A stretch of DNA of 64,000 nucleotides from Legionellaceae bacterium (GCA_029213075.1 JARGPO010000089.1:20796-84795), one strand, 5' to 3'; positions 1 to 9,301 are shown, counted from the stretch's first letter. A program made the numbers and translations. The notes: generated from the sequence alone by a model not told the origin.

Positions 1-70
1 TAAGTTTTCTTTGTCCATCTCGGTAAAAGCTATTTCTCATTGCAACACTTTTTAGTGCATCTTCTGCCAT
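1..70 (-). CDS. icmL: Dot/Icm type IVB secretion protein DotI/IcmL, N-terminal fragment
   Basis: Only the first 23 codons lie in the window; the gene runs off the left edge. The ATG (complement of 68-70) begins MAEDALKSVAMRNSFYRDG, which resembles the start of DotI/IcmL, an inner-membrane component of the Dot/Icm type IVB machine. It is preceded by a GAGGGTA ribosome-binding site, which overlaps the end of the upstream gene icmM. Gene order icmP-O-N-M-L is the conserved Legionella/Coxiella order, which supports the call more than the short peptide does. The membrane segment and periplasmic domain are outside the window. Confidence 0.8.
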   Translation of the reverse strand, partial: MAEDALKSVAMRNSFYRDGQRKL

Positions 71-79
71 ATTACCCTC

Positions 80-364
80 TCATCGCGGTATTTCTCGTGT
101 ATCATCGTCTTTTTTGGGGCCCTGTGACAACAACGGTGTTGAGCTATAATTAGGGCTATCCAAATCTTTTAGCAGTATAGGCGGTATTTCACCATAAGTT
201 GCATAGTATGTCGACTCGGGCTGATTGAAATACAACTTATATATTGCCATTCCTAAACATACATTCAATACTACTGATATAAATAGCATCGTTCCAATAT
301 TACGATATAATCTTACGTTAAATCGCTTGGAAGCCTTTATATTTCTCCAAACTACTTTGGTCAT
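80..364 (-). CDS. icmM: Dot/Icm secretion protein DotJ/IcmM
   Basis: A 94-residue protein with a basic N-terminus, one transmembrane segment at about residues 25-46 and a short polar tail. This is the DotJ/IcmM layout: a small inner-membrane paralogue of DotI that associates with it. The start overlaps the icmN stop by four bases (ATGA), so the genes are translationally coupled; icmL follows 9 bases later. Identification rests on size, topology and position in the icmP-O-N-M-L order, because the primary sequence is poorly conserved in this family. Confidence 0.8.
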   Translation of the reverse strand: MTKVVWRNIKASKRFNVRLYRNIGTMLFISVVLNVCLGMAIYKLYFNQPESTYYATYGEIPPILLKDLDSPNYSSTPLLSQGPKKDDDTREIPR

Positions 365-897
365 ACTATTACTCTAGTAAAAACTATTTCTATTCTAGAG
401 TTTGGTGATGAATCATTACATTTAGCATAAGCAACTATAGGTTTATCATTTCCCATCCCTTGTGTAAAGACTATTTGTGACTCTATATTCTGTGACCATA
501 AATAATTAGCAACAGCTCGAGATCTTGCAAGAGTAAGTGCATATGTTCTTCTTTCACTAAGGTAACAGTTGCTATAGGTATTCACATGAACTGTTGTTTT
601 TCTGAACTTACGTAAATATGCAGCAAGATCATTTAGAAGATCATATGATGGCCAGTTTATTTTAGGGGAGTCACTTGCAAACACCAACATTGAAGGAACG
701 CTAATCAAATACCGTTGACCTATATTGATAATTTTCACGCCCTTTTTAGATAGTTTATCCTCGAGCTTAACAATTGATGGATCCGATGAGCCATTAACCT
801 TAGTAGGAAGCTTTATACCCTCCAGAACTGGAGGATTAAATGAATTACTACAGCCCAAAAGCATCATTATTGTTGTTATTAAAAGAGTAGCTCTCAA
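361..897 (-). CDS. icmN: Dot/Icm outer-membrane lipoprotein DotK/IcmN (OmpA-like)
   Basis: A 178-residue protein with a lipoprotein signal peptide (MRATLLITTIMMLLGCSN, lipid-bearing Cys16). From about residue 75 it has an OmpA/MotB-type peptidoglycan-binding fold with the usual features: TTVHVNTYSNC strand, ERRTYALTLARSRAVANYL helix, and a terminal NSRIEIVF strand. In Legionella DotK is an outer-membrane lipoprotein of the Dot/Icm core complex. It overlaps icmM by four bases and lies 83 bases downstream of icmO on the same strand. Confidence 0.85.
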   Translation of the reverse strand: MRATLLITTIMMLLGCSNSFNPPVLEGIKLPTKVNGSSDPSIVKLEDKLSKKGVKIINIGQRYLISVPSMLVFASDSPKINWPSYDLLNDLAAYLRKFRKTTVHVNTYSNCYLSERRTYALTLARSRAVANYLWSQNIESQIVFTQGMGNDKPIVAYAKCNDSSPNSRIEIVFTRVIV

Positions 898-980
898 CTT
901 TAAGCCCCATTTTGAGATATTAACTAAACCTAGTTGTTAAATCAAAACATACTGAGGTAAAGGATACAAGTAATTTTTTT

Positions 981-3311
981 TTATTCCTTCGCTCGACTGC
1001 GTTCTCGCTTAATTTTTTCACATAGTAAGTGCACAAGTTCTGTTAACTGAGGTGCATCAACTTTGTCCCTTTCTTCTGGAGGGTAACTAGTCGCCAACTG
1101 AAAATCTTTAATAATTTCATTTGATATTCCACCAGCTAGACTTGCTTTCTCTCCAGTTAAGCGTTCAATTGAGATTAGACTGTTTCTAGTTTCATTAATT
1201 GGCAATAATGGCTCAGAGAAACTTTCTAGATTTTTTGCGAGAATAGGTATTGCTCCTTCAGGTTGTTGTAGTTTTGTGAAAATAGTTATCATACCAAGTA
1301 CTTCTTCTTCGACTAACTCCTCAACAGCCTCAGGCTCGTTATAATTATGAAAAGATAATAAAACAGAAACACTTCTCTCAATTGAGTCTTCGATAGTAGA
1401 GTCTTGTATTGCTTTGCTGACAATAGATATTGTTTCATTTTCTACATCGAGATCTATAGAGAAGTCATCACTAGCCAAGACTTTTTGAAATCCTATTAGT
1501 TGATTTTGCAATTTCTCCAAGTATTCATCTGGTGGTGGTTCAACCTTTAAGAACTGGTTTACTTTTAATCTCTTAACTGGTTTAGGGGCCGCATAAAACA
1601 TCTTTGCTCGAACAATTTGAGAGCGGAAGAAAATATGCGCCTCACCTTCAGTTTGGTCTTTCAAATCAAGCAAATCAACCCTAGCCCTTTTTTCAAAAGA
1701 TGAACTTTTGGTATCCATATAACTGTTAGCCATACTATTTTCTTTCGTTTGAAAAGAGTCTACTTTGGTAACATATGCTTCACCAGCTGTTTTAGTGAAA
1801 AAATCCCAAGTATCGGTTGGATCCTCTAGTTTCATACAAATTTTAATATTAGTATTCGCACCTATGGATGCGGCCTCTTCTTTTGATGCTTTTTGGAATG
1901 CTGGTAAATCTTGTCCTGCAAAGATTGTTGAGAAACCAAGTGAACGTGCTTGAGCTGGCACTACCGCAAAGCCTTTTACAGCATAATAACCGTACTCATC
2001 AAGAATACATAAATATGGTGTTGGGGCACTAGTTGGTTTGCGTTCGATTACATCACGATAATCACCCTCAACTTCCTCACCCAACCCAGCCGCCATCATC
2101 GCCTTTAAGGAAGACACAATAATCTTGCCCAAGTTCGACAGCTCGTCCGGAGATTTTTCAAGAGCAGGAAGTAGCACTACTAATATTCGTCTATTTAAAA
2201 CAACATCTTTAAAATCAACCTCAGCTAGATTGGTTCTAATAATATGTCCATAAGTATCGGCAAGAGATGAAAAGCTTCGAACGAGCTGCATGGTAATAAA
2301 ACCATGTTGTTCTAACACCTGAGATACCTGCTTACCTTTCTTATCTTTATTGTAACCAGGCAAAGTATTTAGGTAATTACGAAGTGGATCGGTAACAAGC
2401 TTTGGAACTTGATCGATATTCACAGCCTCTTGCTCATCTCTTGGAAATACTTTATCAATAACAATTGACTCAAGGCGAGCCAAATCAAAATAGTTTCGAA
2501 TAGAGTTAGCATCTAGCAAAATTGAGCCATCATCTCGCATATAAACCAAAAGTCGCATTAATGCTTCAACAAACGCAATTGCACGCCCTTTCCACATATC
2601 ACCATCACCACCTGCAGATGAATCACCCATAAGACTAACAACCAACTGGGTAAGCATACTAGATGAACCCTGACAAAATGGATTTAGCGTATTGGAGAGT
2701 CTTTTTTCTTGGGGTCCAACAATATCCCTGGCACCCGTCATAAAGTTAATCAACAACAAATCATCTTCACGGCCCATACTGCGTACCATAGAAAAAACTT
2801 TTGCGTATAAAGAATTATCCCCTTTACCATCTACATAAATAAAACCACTGCCTTGCACTAAAGCATTGTAGGCAATCGAAACTAGAGCTTCAGTTTTACC
2901 ACTACCAGTCGAACCAAATATAAGAGCATGGGTTCTCATGTCTTCATTTGCGAACCACAACTCACGACTGGATTTCCTCTCATTGCCAAAATAAGTTATC
3001 CCTCTCGACATATATGGCTTTTTGATTCCAGGCTTCAAATCATTAAAATCTAGTGCATTAGCAACTTGCGGTAATCGAAATGGTAAATAATGTTTACGAG
3101 TATAGGTATACCAAAATATAGCTAAACCAATAATCAACCCAACAGTTGAAGCTTCTGGTAGATAAAAGATACCAAGAGACATAGCTACAAAGATAACAAT
3201 AACATTTTGTGGTTGCCCAAAAAAATCGGCTATTCTCTGACCAATTGAACGCGTATCTCTTAATAAGCGCGTTGGATCTATTTCATTGCGTGAATCAATA
3301 CCTCGCATCAT
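981..3311 (-). CDS. icmO: Dot/Icm type IV coupling protein ATPase DotL/IcmO
   Basis: A 776-residue coupling ATPase that recruits effectors to the Dot/Icm channel. It has two N-terminal membrane segments (about 36-70), a Walker A GSTGSGKT at residues 133-140, a Walker B-like CILDEYGYY near residue 430, and a FtsK/TraD-type RecA core to about residue 600. The acidic, helical C-terminal tail (about 600-776) corresponds to the region that in Legionella binds the IcmS/IcmW, LvgA and DotN adaptors. The start overlaps the icmP stop by four bases. The length matches Legionella DotL (about 780). Confidence 0.97.
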   Translation of the reverse strand: MMRGIDSRNEIDPTRLLRDTRSIGQRIADFFGQPQNVIVIFVAMSLGIFYLPEASTVGLIIGLAIFWYTYTRKHYLPFRLPQVANALDFNDLKPGIKKPYMSRGITYFGNERKSSRELWFANEDMRTHALIFGSTGSGKTEALVSIAYNALVQGSGFIYVDGKGDNSLYAKVFSMVRSMGREDDLLLINFMTGARDIVGPQEKRLSNTLNPFCQGSSSMLTQLVVSLMGDSSAGGDGDMWKGRAIAFVEALMRLLVYMRDDGSILLDANSIRNYFDLARLESIVIDKVFPRDEQEAVNIDQVPKLVTDPLRNYLNTLPGYNKDKKGKQVSQVLEQHGFITMQLVRSFSSLADTYGHIIRTNLAEVDFKDVVLNRRILVVLLPALEKSPDELSNLGKIIVSSLKAMMAAGLGEEVEGDYRDVIERKPTSAPTPYLCILDEYGYYAVKGFAVVPAQARSLGFSTIFAGQDLPAFQKASKEEAASIGANTNIKICMKLEDPTDTWDFFTKTAGEAYVTKVDSFQTKENSMANSYMDTKSSSFEKRARVDLLDLKDQTEGEAHIFFRSQIVRAKMFYAAPKPVKRLKVNQFLKVEPPPDEYLEKLQNQLIGFQKVLASDDFSIDLDVENETISIVSKAIQDSTIEDSIERSVSVLLSFHNYNEPEAVEELVEEEVLGMITIFTKLQQPEGAIPILAKNLESFSEPLLPINETRNSLISIERLTGEKASLAGGISNEIIKDFQLATSYPPEERDKVDAPQLTELVHLLCEKIKRERSRAKE

Positions 3312-4441
3312 GGTGATAGCCTCGCCAACTCTTTAGGGGTTAGTTTCACTTCTTTTACGGCAACTTCAAGTGCTTTAATTGCCTCATCAATCATAGGTGC
3401 TCGACAACTACGCCCCATTGATTGCTCCGCTCGCCAATGAGCAAATGGCCCTCCTACTTCTGCAAACGGCGTTTGTCTGCCTATGGAATTCAACATATAC
3501 CATAACCTTCTATCGGTAACTTTCAACCATAAAAACTCCGCACTTGGTACAACTCCATCGCTTCTAGCCCCTTGAAGAAGTGATGCCAGAACTGTTAGTA
3601 GATATGCATGCTTTACTACTATATCTTGTACAAGCTCTGTTTGCTCATATTTTTTTAATACTTCTGGGACAATGTCTGCCTTTAACTTGCCTGATGTAAA
3701 GCTCTTATCTAAAGAAAATAATATATCATTTGCTGCTGCTTTGTCTCTATTTATTCTTGCCATTAAAACAGCAGCAATTGCCTGAACATGAAAGGGTGCA
3801 TTTTGAAATCCAGACCAAGATGGGCCAAGTTGCAACGTAAAAATTCTCTTGGCATCTCCGCGACGAAGTCCCGCAGTCATTTCTAAACCGGGAGTAGAAT
3901 TATCAAGCAATAAATCATTTTTCTTTAATAAATCATATTTATAAGCAAACTCCATTGGCGTCAAAGCCATAGCCCATGGGCCAGTACTGATGTCGACACT
4001 AACCAAATCTTCAGGTACAACAGGCGCAATTGCCGGCCAATTTTTTTGCTCTTGCTTACGTAAACTTGCCATACTATGCGTTTTTTTATATTTAACTGTT
4101 AAATCAGATCTATACAGAAAGACACAAAGTATAAGAAGAATTACTGCAACAGGGTAACGAACATAACTACCTATGTATTCCGTGAAAGCTAGTAATTGAT
4201 GAAAATCGACTGTGCTCGGATCCAGGGTTTGCATTAAATAAACGAATGAATCAAGATTATCATCTTGAATAAAGACTTGAATCAACGAGGCCTGCAGTAC
4301 ATTAAAATAAAAAATAACCGCAACAATTTGGGTATGACCTGCTCGCCATAAGAAATATCCGCTAAATAACACCAGCACCATAATCCAAACTGGCGCTAGT
4401 GAATTATCACCACCAGACTGCTGCTGTTGCTGCTGCCCCAT
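3308..4441 (-). CDS. icmP: Dot/Icm coupling-complex protein DotM/IcmP
   Basis: A 377-residue inner-membrane protein. It begins with a Gln-rich stretch, has membrane segments at about 14-45 and 85-110, and then a cytoplasmic domain with the conserved ending FAHWRAEQSMGRSCRAPMID. DotM forms the type IV coupling complex with DotL and in Legionella helps bind acidic Glu-rich effector signals. It is the first gene of the leftward block; about 200 bases separate it from divergent ffh, so the promoters of both units should lie there. Confidence 0.95.
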   Translation of the reverse strand: MGQQQQQQSGGDNSLAPVWIMVLVLFSGYFLWRAGHTQIVAVIFYFNVLQASLIQVFIQDDNLDSFVYLMQTLDPSTVDFHQLLAFTEYIGSYVRYPVAVILLILCVFLYRSDLTVKYKKTHSMASLRKQEQKNWPAIAPVVPEDLVSVDISTGPWAMALTPMEFAYKYDLLKKNDLLLDNSTPGLEMTAGLRRGDAKRIFTLQLGPSWSGFQNAPFHVQAIAAVLMARINRDKAAANDILFSLDKSFTSGKLKADIVPEVLKKYEQTELVQDIVVKHAYLLTVLASLLQGARSDGVVPSAEFLWLKVTDRRLWYMLNSIGRQTPFAEVGGPFAHWRAEQSMGRSCRAPMIDEAIKALEVAVKEVKLTPKELARLSP

Positions 4442-4602
4442 TCAGGTACCTCAATTTAGTTATATTATTTTTTTAAAGTATATACCCATAAGTATTAGAA
4501 ATGTAGCTCATAATATTTTTATTCTAAAAAACAATACGAAATGACTAAATTAGAAACCAAGGTATTGATAAAATCAAGTTTTAGCTAAGTACTATAAGAT
4601 TG

Positions 4603-4611
4603 TGATATAAT
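4603..4611 (+). promoter_or_regulatory. Extended -10 promoter of ffh
   Basis: TGATATAAT gives a perfect TATAAT at 4606-4611 with the extended-10 TG two bases upstream. No good -35 hexamer sits 16-18 bases upstream, as expected for an extended-10 promoter. The ffh start lies 32 bases downstream of the hexamer, preceded by AGGGGGAG. Confidence 0.6.
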
Positions 4612-4643
4612 CCCTTTAAACGATTGTTCAGAGGGGGAGTATT

Positions 4644-6032
4644 GTGTTTGAAAATTTAACCGACAGACTAGCACTTGCATTTAAAAATATCAAAGGGCAA
4701 GGACGACTAACCGAAGAAAATATTCAAGATGCCTTAAGAGAAGTGCGTCTATCTTTACTTGAAGCCGATGTGGCATTGCCCGTCGTTAAATACTTCATTG
4801 AACAAATTAAAGAAAAAGCTCTCGGCCAATCAATAACTACAAGTCTAAAACCAGACCAAGCATTAGTTAAAATAGTTAATGATGAGTTGGTTGCTCTAAT
4901 GGGCAGTGACCGAGCAAACATCAACTTAAATACTCAGCCTCCGGCAGTATTTCTCATGGTTGGACTGCAAGGGTCTGGTAAAACCACAAATACTGCAAAA
5001 CTCGCAAGATACATAAAAGAAAACGAAAAAAAGAAAGTTATGGTTGTAAGTGTCGATGTCTACCGGCCAGCAGCTATCGAACAATTAAAGCGTCTTGCTG
5101 AGTCTCTTGATGTTGATTTTTTTAGTAGTGAGAAAAGCGAAAAGCCCGTTAAAATAGTTAAAAAAGCCTTAGAAAGTGCTAAAAAGAACTTTATCGATAT
5201 TCTCCTAATTGATACCGCCGGACGACTTCATATCGATGATGAAATGATGACGGAAATCAAAGGCATTCATAGTGTCGCAAAACCAATCGAGACACTCTTT
5301 GTCGTTGATAGTATGACGGGGCAAGATGCTGCTAATACAGCTAAAGCATTCAATGATGCACTACCTATTACCGGTACAATATTAACCAAAACTGACGGTG
5401 ATGCGCGTGGTGGAGCGGCGTTATCGGTTAGACATATTACTGGGCAGCCAATCAAGTTTATGAGTTTTGGTGAGAAACTGGACTCATTTGAGCCCTTCCA
5501 TCCTGAGCGAGTTGCATCACGCATTTTGGGTATGGGCGATATTTTATCGTTAATTGAAGAAGTAGAAAGAAAAACTGATAAAAAAACCAGCGACAAGCTT
5601 GCAAAGAAAATCAAAAAAGGCAATAACTTTGACCTGGAGGATTTTCGACAACAACTACTACAAATGAACAATATGGGTGGAATTTCAGGAATGATTTCAA
5701 AGCTTCCTGGTTTGAACAAAATGCCAACTAACATGCCAAATGCTCCGAATGATAAATCCATCTTAAAAACCATCTCAATCATTAATTCAATGACAAAAAA
5801 AGAACGAAGAGTTCCAAAGATTATCATTGGATCGAGAAAGAGAAGAATTGCATCAGGGTCAGGAACACAAATTCAAGATGTAAATAAACTTTTAAAGCAA
5901 TTTACACAAATGCAAAAAATGATGCAGAAAATGGCAAAACCAGGGGGTATGAAACAAATGATGCGAGGCATGAATGGCATGCCTGGTATGGGTGGAATGC
6001 CAAATATGCAAGATATATTAAAAGACAAATAG
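4644..6032 (+). CDS. ffh: Signal recognition particle GTPase Ffh
   Basis: A 462-residue SRP54 protein that, with 4.5S RNA, delivers nascent membrane proteins to FtsY. The N domain spans about 1-90. The G domain has GLQGSGKTT at 107-115, DTAGRL and TKTDGDARGGAAL. The Met-rich M domain ends in repeated methionines (MQKMMQKM, MRGMNGMPGMGGM). The start codon is GTG with a strong AGGGGGAG Shine-Dalgarno. It stands just upstream of rpsP, a common gammaproteobacterial arrangement, but rpsP has its own promoter. Confidence 0.98.
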   Translation: MFENLTDRLALAFKNIKGQGRLTEENIQDALREVRLSLLEADVALPVVKYFIEQIKEKALGQSITTSLKPDQALVKIVNDELVALMGSDRANINLNTQPPAVFLMVGLQGSGKTTNTAKLARYIKENEKKKVMVVSVDVYRPAAIEQLKRLAESLDVDFFSSEKSEKPVKIVKKALESAKKNFIDILLIDTAGRLHIDDEMMTEIKGIHSVAKPIETLFVVDSMTGQDAANTAKAFNDALPITGTILTKTDGDARGGAALSVRHITGQPIKFMSFGEKLDSFEPFHPERVASRILGMGDILSLIEEVERKTDKKTSDKLAKKIKKGNNFDLEDFRQQLLQMNNMGGISGMISKLPGLNKMPTNMPNAPNDKSILKTISIINSMTKKERRVPKIIIGSRKRRIASGSGTQIQDVNKLLKQFTQMQKMMQKMAKPGGMKQMMRGMNGMPGMGGMPNMQDILKDK

Positions 6033-6106
6033 AAATTTTGGGCAGCCATAAAATCAGGTTGCACAAAGGCTCTAATAATCTTTTTTTAATAAAAATGCAC
6101 TTAAGC

Positions 6107-6135
6107 TTGTCTTTACTGCGTAATTTTCGTAGAAT
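6107..6135 (+). promoter_or_regulatory. Sigma70-type promoter of the rpsP-rimM-trmD-rplS operon
   Basis: -35 TTGTCT (6107-6112), 17-base spacer, -10 TAGAAT (6130-6135), 37 bases before the rpsP ATG. Spacing is ideal and both hexamers are close to consensus. Confidence 0.6.
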
Positions 6136-6172
6136 GTACGGCATTTTTAGATAACTAAATATAGAGGAAATA

Positions 6173-6436
6173 ATGGTCGTTATTCGTTTATCTCGTTCTG
6201 GCGCAAAAAAGCGTCCTTTTTACCACATTGTTGTAACTGATAGTCGCAGACGTCGTGACAGTAATTACATCGAAAGCATTGGTTACTACAACCCAGTTGC
6301 TCGCGGCAATGAGGTGCGCATTCACCTTGAAACAGAAAAGCTAACTCACTGGCAAGGCCTGGGGGCTCAATTATCTGATCGTGTAGCTTCTATCGCTAAA
6401 GAACATAGTAAAAAAGCTGAAGTAGCTAGTGGCTAG
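6173..6436 (+). CDS. rpsP: Small ribosomal subunit protein bS16
   Basis: An 87-residue ribosomal protein with the typical start [20 protein letters not shown] and the conserved SIGYYNP motif. It heads the operon of ribosome and tRNA maturation genes. AGAGGAAATA precedes the ATG. Its 3' end overlaps the rimM start by eight bases. Confidence 0.98.
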   Translation: MVVIRLSRSGAKKRPFYHIVVTDSRRRRDSNYIESIGYYNPVARGNEVRIHLETEKLTHWQGLGAQLSDRVASIAKEHSKKAEVASG

Positions 6437-6938
6437 TAACGTTGAGTGGATTATTGTTGGCAAATTTGGCCGCGTCCAAGGGTTAAATGGTTTTATTAGG
6501 GTTGTTTCATATACTGAACCCAAAGAAAACATTGTAAGTTATTCCCCTTGGTACGCAAAAATTGATGACAACATTCTACCAATTAAACTTCTAGAAACTG
6601 ATAAGAATAATAAATTCACCTTGGTTAAAGTTGATGGTTACACTGAGCGCGAACAAGTAGCCGCTTTAACTAACGTTGAAATTCTAATTCATAGCAGTCA
6701 GTTGCCAAAGTTACCAGCAGATGAATACTACTGGCATGACTTAGTTGGCATGGAAGTTGTTGATGATAAAGGCTTGAAATTAGGTCATGTAGAAGAACTA
6801 ATGGCGACAGGCTCGAATGACGTTTTAGTGGTTTCTGGCGAAAAAAGAGTGTTAATTCCGTATCTACGTGACGAGTATATAGTTAGCATAGATAGTGAAA
6901 ACAATCTCATAACAGTAAAATGGGATGAGGATATTTAA
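6429..6938 (+). CDS. rimM: 16S rRNA processing / 30S maturation factor RimM
   Basis: A 169-residue protein that binds uS19 and assists maturation of the 30S head. The N-terminal RimM barrel includes [16 protein letters not shown]; the C-terminal PRC-like barrel begins near [11 protein letters not shown] and ends ITVKWDEDI. The start is GTG inside the end of rpsP (eight-base overlap), implying coupled translation. Confidence 0.97.
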   Translation: MASNVEWIIVGKFGRVQGLNGFIRVVSYTEPKENIVSYSPWYAKIDDNILPIKLLETDKNNKFTLVKVDGYTEREQVAALTNVEILIHSSQLPKLPADEYYWHDLVGMEVVDDKGLKLGHVEELMATGSNDVLVVSGEKRVLIPYLRDEYIVSIDSENNLITVKWDEDI

Positions 6939-6940
6939 GA

Positions 6941-7690
6941 TTGTTACACTTAGGGGTAATAACTCTATTGCCAGAAATTTTTTCCAGTTTAAACTATGGG
7001 GTTACTGGTAGAGCAATAGAACAAGAATTAGTAAAAATAGATTATTGGAATCCACGTGATTGGTCTGAAAAAACCTATCGGCAAATCGATGATAAGCCGT
7101 ATGGTGGTGGCCCAGGCATGGTTATGATGTATGAACCTCTACATCAAGCGATATTACATGCTAAATCACAAATGCCGGATACCTGTAAGACTATTTACTT
7201 AAGCCCACAAGGAAGAAAGATTCATCAAAAAGACCTTAACCATGTGGCTCAAAATGAACAATCTTTACTTTTTTTATCAGGTAGATATGAAGGTATAGAT
7301 GAAAGAATTATTGACCATGATATCGATGAAGAATGGTCTTTAGGAGACTTTGTTTTAAGTGGGGGAGAAATTGCTTCTATGGTATTTATAGACGCAATAG
7401 CCAGATTGTTGCCAGGTAGCCTTGGTCATCCGGCTTCATCCGTCAACGACTCATTTATGGATGGGTTACTTGACTACCCGCACTATACTAGGCCAGCAAA
7501 GGTAGATAATAAAGCTGTCCCGGAAGTACTATTAAGTGGTAACCATCGAGATATTGAGCGGTGGCGTAGAAAGCAGTCCCTTGGAATAACCTGGTTGAAA
7601 AGACCTGACTTATTAGCCAAGTTTGATTTAAGTGACGAAGATAGTAAATTACTTATTGAATTTAAAGATGAACAAAACACCAGCCTTTGA
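6941..7690 (+). CDS. trmD: tRNA (guanine37-N1)-methyltransferase TrmD
   Basis: A 249-residue SPOUT-family enzyme that makes m1G37 in tRNAs using SAM and so prevents +1 frameshifting. The trefoil-knot motifs are intact: DDKPYGGGPGMVM, LSGRYEGIDER and SLGDFVLSGGE. The start is TTG two bases after the rimM stop, with a GATGAGGA ribosome-binding region inside rimM; no in-frame ATG nearby would keep the conserved LGVITLLPE start. Confidence 0.97.
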   Translation: MLHLGVITLLPEIFSSLNYGVTGRAIEQELVKIDYWNPRDWSEKTYRQIDDKPYGGGPGMVMMYEPLHQAILHAKSQMPDTCKTIYLSPQGRKIHQKDLNHVAQNEQSLLFLSGRYEGIDERIIDHDIDEEWSLGDFVLSGGEIASMVFIDAIARLLPGSLGHPASSVNDSFMDGLLDYPHYTRPAKVDNKAVPEVLLSGNHRDIERWRRKQSLGITWLKRPDLLAKFDLSDEDSKLLIEFKDEQNTSL

Positions 7691-7723
7691 ATTTTAAAGG
7701 CGAAAACTAGCTAGGAGTAAATG

Positions 7724-8086
7724 ATGAGCAATATTATTGAACAACTAAATGCAGAGCAAATGCAAGGCAAGGAAATCCCAGAATTTAATCCTGGTGATAC
7801 AGTTTTAGTACAAGTTAAAGTAAAAGAAGGTACACGTGAGCGTCTTCAGGCATTTGAAGGTGTTGTTATCGCAAAGAAAAATCGCGGTTTAAATTCAGCA
7901 TTTACAGTTAGAAAAATCTCTCACAACGTTGGTGTTGAGCGTGTTTTTCAAACATACAGCCCTGTTGTCGATAGCATTACTGTAAAGCGTCGTGGCGATG
8001 TGCGTCGAGCTAAACTATACTACCTACGTAACCTTTCTGGACGTGCGGCTAGAATTAAAGAAAAATTAGCAACAAAGAAAAGATAA
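7724..8086 (+). CDS. rplS: Large ribosomal subunit protein bL19
   Basis: A 120-residue protein at the 30S-50S interface, with conserved [20 protein letters not shown] and [14 protein letters not shown]. Two consecutive ATGs (7721 and 7724) follow AGGAG at 7713-7717. The second is chosen because spacing is six bases and because homologues start MSNII. Last gene of the operon. Confidence 0.97.
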   Translation: MSNIIEQLNAEQMQGKEIPEFNPGDTVLVQVKVKEGTRERLQAFEGVVIAKKNRGLNSAFTVRKISHNVGVERVFQTYSPVVDSITVKRRGDVRRAKLYYLRNLSGRAARIKEKLATKKR

Positions 8087-8146
8087 ATCTTAACTTAAAA
8101 GATAAGCTTATATCTTAAAGTTGGAGTAATATTGCAGTAACAGAAA

Positions 8147-8191
8147 GATAATTACTTTGTTTTAACCGTCATCTCAAACAAAGTAATTATC
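8147..8191 (+). terminator. 16-bp stem hairpin after rplS (terminator or leader structure)
   Basis: Perfect 16-bp stem (8147-8162 with 8176-8191) and a 13-base loop. No U-tract follows, so it is not a classical intrinsic terminator. The loop contains ACCGTCATCT (8165-8174), the exact complement of AGATGACGGT at 8242-8251 just before the next gene's Shine-Dalgarno (see findings). Confidence 0.5.
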
Positions 8192-8263
8192 CTACTGAAT
8201 AGCGTTAAGTGTGGAATTTAGGAGAAGTACACTACATTCAAAGATGACGGTAGAGGAGAATAT

Positions 8264-8626
8264 ATGAAAAAAGTTATTTCTTGCATATTATGTCTACTTG
8301 CCTTTGTAACAAATGCCTCACCTACAGGTGAAAGTACTTATAAGATGTCTTGTAGGAACTGTCACTCTCCAGAACTTGCCAAAGCAATCAATGCGCCAGC
8401 AGCCTTTGATAAAGCTGCATGGAAAACTAGATTTAAACTAGCTAAAGAAGAAGTAAAAGCGAACCCAACCAGATACAAAGCACCCATCGACTACCTTCTA
8501 TATAAGGTAAAAACAGGCAAAGGATTAATGCACCACGGTGGCCTATGCAATGAAGCAAATGTTGAAAACAAAAACTGTTCTGATGAAGCTTTAACCCAAG
8601 CTATTCGGTACATGAGTCAACAATAA
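8264..8626 (+). CDS. c5-type periplasmic monohaem cytochrome c
   Basis: A 120-residue protein with a signal peptide (about 1-18), a CRNCH haem-attachment site at residues 30-34, a GKGLMHHGG segment supplying the likely axial Met89, and a Cys95/Cys105 pair typical of cytochrome c5 electron carriers. Expected in the periplasm as an electron carrier to a terminal oxidase or other redox partner. AGAGGAGA precedes the ATG. The leader between rplS and this gene is unusually structured. The next gene follows after 22 bases. Confidence 0.85.
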   Translation: MKKVISCILCLLAFVTNASPTGESTYKMSCRNCHSPELAKAINAPAAFDKAAWKTRFKLAKEEVKANPTRYKAPIDYLLYKVKTGKGLMHHGGLCNEANVENKNCSDEALTQAIRYMSQQ

Positions 8627-8648
8627 CTTACATAAAATAGGATTTACT

Positions 8649-9137
8649 ATGAGTCATTATCATACACATGAAAGAAGTGGTAATAGGAGGCAGCATGGTC
8701 ATTCTAATGGAGACTATTCTATACCGTCTGTTGTTATTGTAGGTCAACAAAGTGTGCCTGTTTTTAGACAGCAAGCTCCAGATATCCATGTGGGGCATCG
8801 CAGATCTGTAACTGCTACCAGTATTTTTCAAGGAACGGTGCGCCCTAGACACGTTCATAGACCTATCTACCCGATACCGATACTGTTTGGCGTGCTTGAC
8901 TTTCTGGTTGTCTGCGCAATTATCGCATGTTTGGCCGCGATTACAATGCCATTAGTTGCTGAATCATTTTTAGTATTAGGCTTAGTTGCTCTGATTATAA
9001 CACCTATATTTTTTATGCCATGTGCGACCCAAACTAGGCATCGCAGAGATGATCCAGTCGTTGTTGCAACCCGAGTGTCGGAGTATGAAACAGGATATCC
9101 AGAGCGAGAAGAAAGAGAGCTCTATAACTGGTATTAA
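8649..9137 (+). CDS. His-rich small membrane protein, unknown function
   Basis: A 162-residue protein I do not recognise. The N-terminal 75 residues are polar and rich in His and Arg (MSHYHTHERSGNRRQHGH). Two adjacent hydrophobic segments at about 78-100 and 104-125 form a hairpin. The C-terminal 37 residues are charged and end YPEREERELYNWY, with an acidic cluster resembling the E-block signal of some Dot/Icm substrates (inference). It probably shares a transcript with the upstream cytochrome gene. A 14-bp-stem hairpin lies downstream. Confidence 0.6.
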   Translation: MSHYHTHERSGNRRQHGHSNGDYSIPSVVIVGQQSVPVFRQQAPDIHVGHRRSVTATSIFQGTVRPRHVHRPIYPIPILFGVLDFLVVCAIIACLAAITMPLVAESFLVLGLVALIITPIFFMPCATQTRHRRDDPVVVATRVSEYETGYPEREERELYNWY

Positions 9138-9160
9138 GCACTGTTACTACAGAAGAATCT

Positions 9161-9209
9161 GAGTAGCAAGGCTAGGACTTTAATCGTTATCTAATTAGCC
9201 TTGCTACTC
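9161..9209 (+). terminator. 14-bp perfect stem hairpin, probable terminator
   Basis: GAGTAGCAAGGCTA (9161-9174) pairs perfectly with TAGCCTTGCTACTC (9196-9209) around a 21-base loop. It lies 23 bases after the stop of the His-rich membrane protein. No T-run follows, as with other hairpins in this window. Confidence 0.5.
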
Positions 9210-9275
9210 TGCGTAATCAATATGACCATGTAACGTAGTTTTAACTTACACCTATGACACATGTCCCACCTTGCA

Positions 9276-9301
9276 CTAGACCACCCGGACAAGCCGTGTG
9301 G
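9276..9301 (+). repeat. Left terminal inverted repeat of the array element
   Basis: 26 bases matching 10408-10433 in reverse complement without mismatch. The next 15 inward bases (TAGGGGTGGCGT region) match the right end with about three differences. Confidence 0.85.

Noticed and set aside
5267..5827. 186-codon antisense ORF inside ffh
   Set aside because: The sense strand is a clear Ffh; the antisense frame has no ribosome-binding site or family resemblance.
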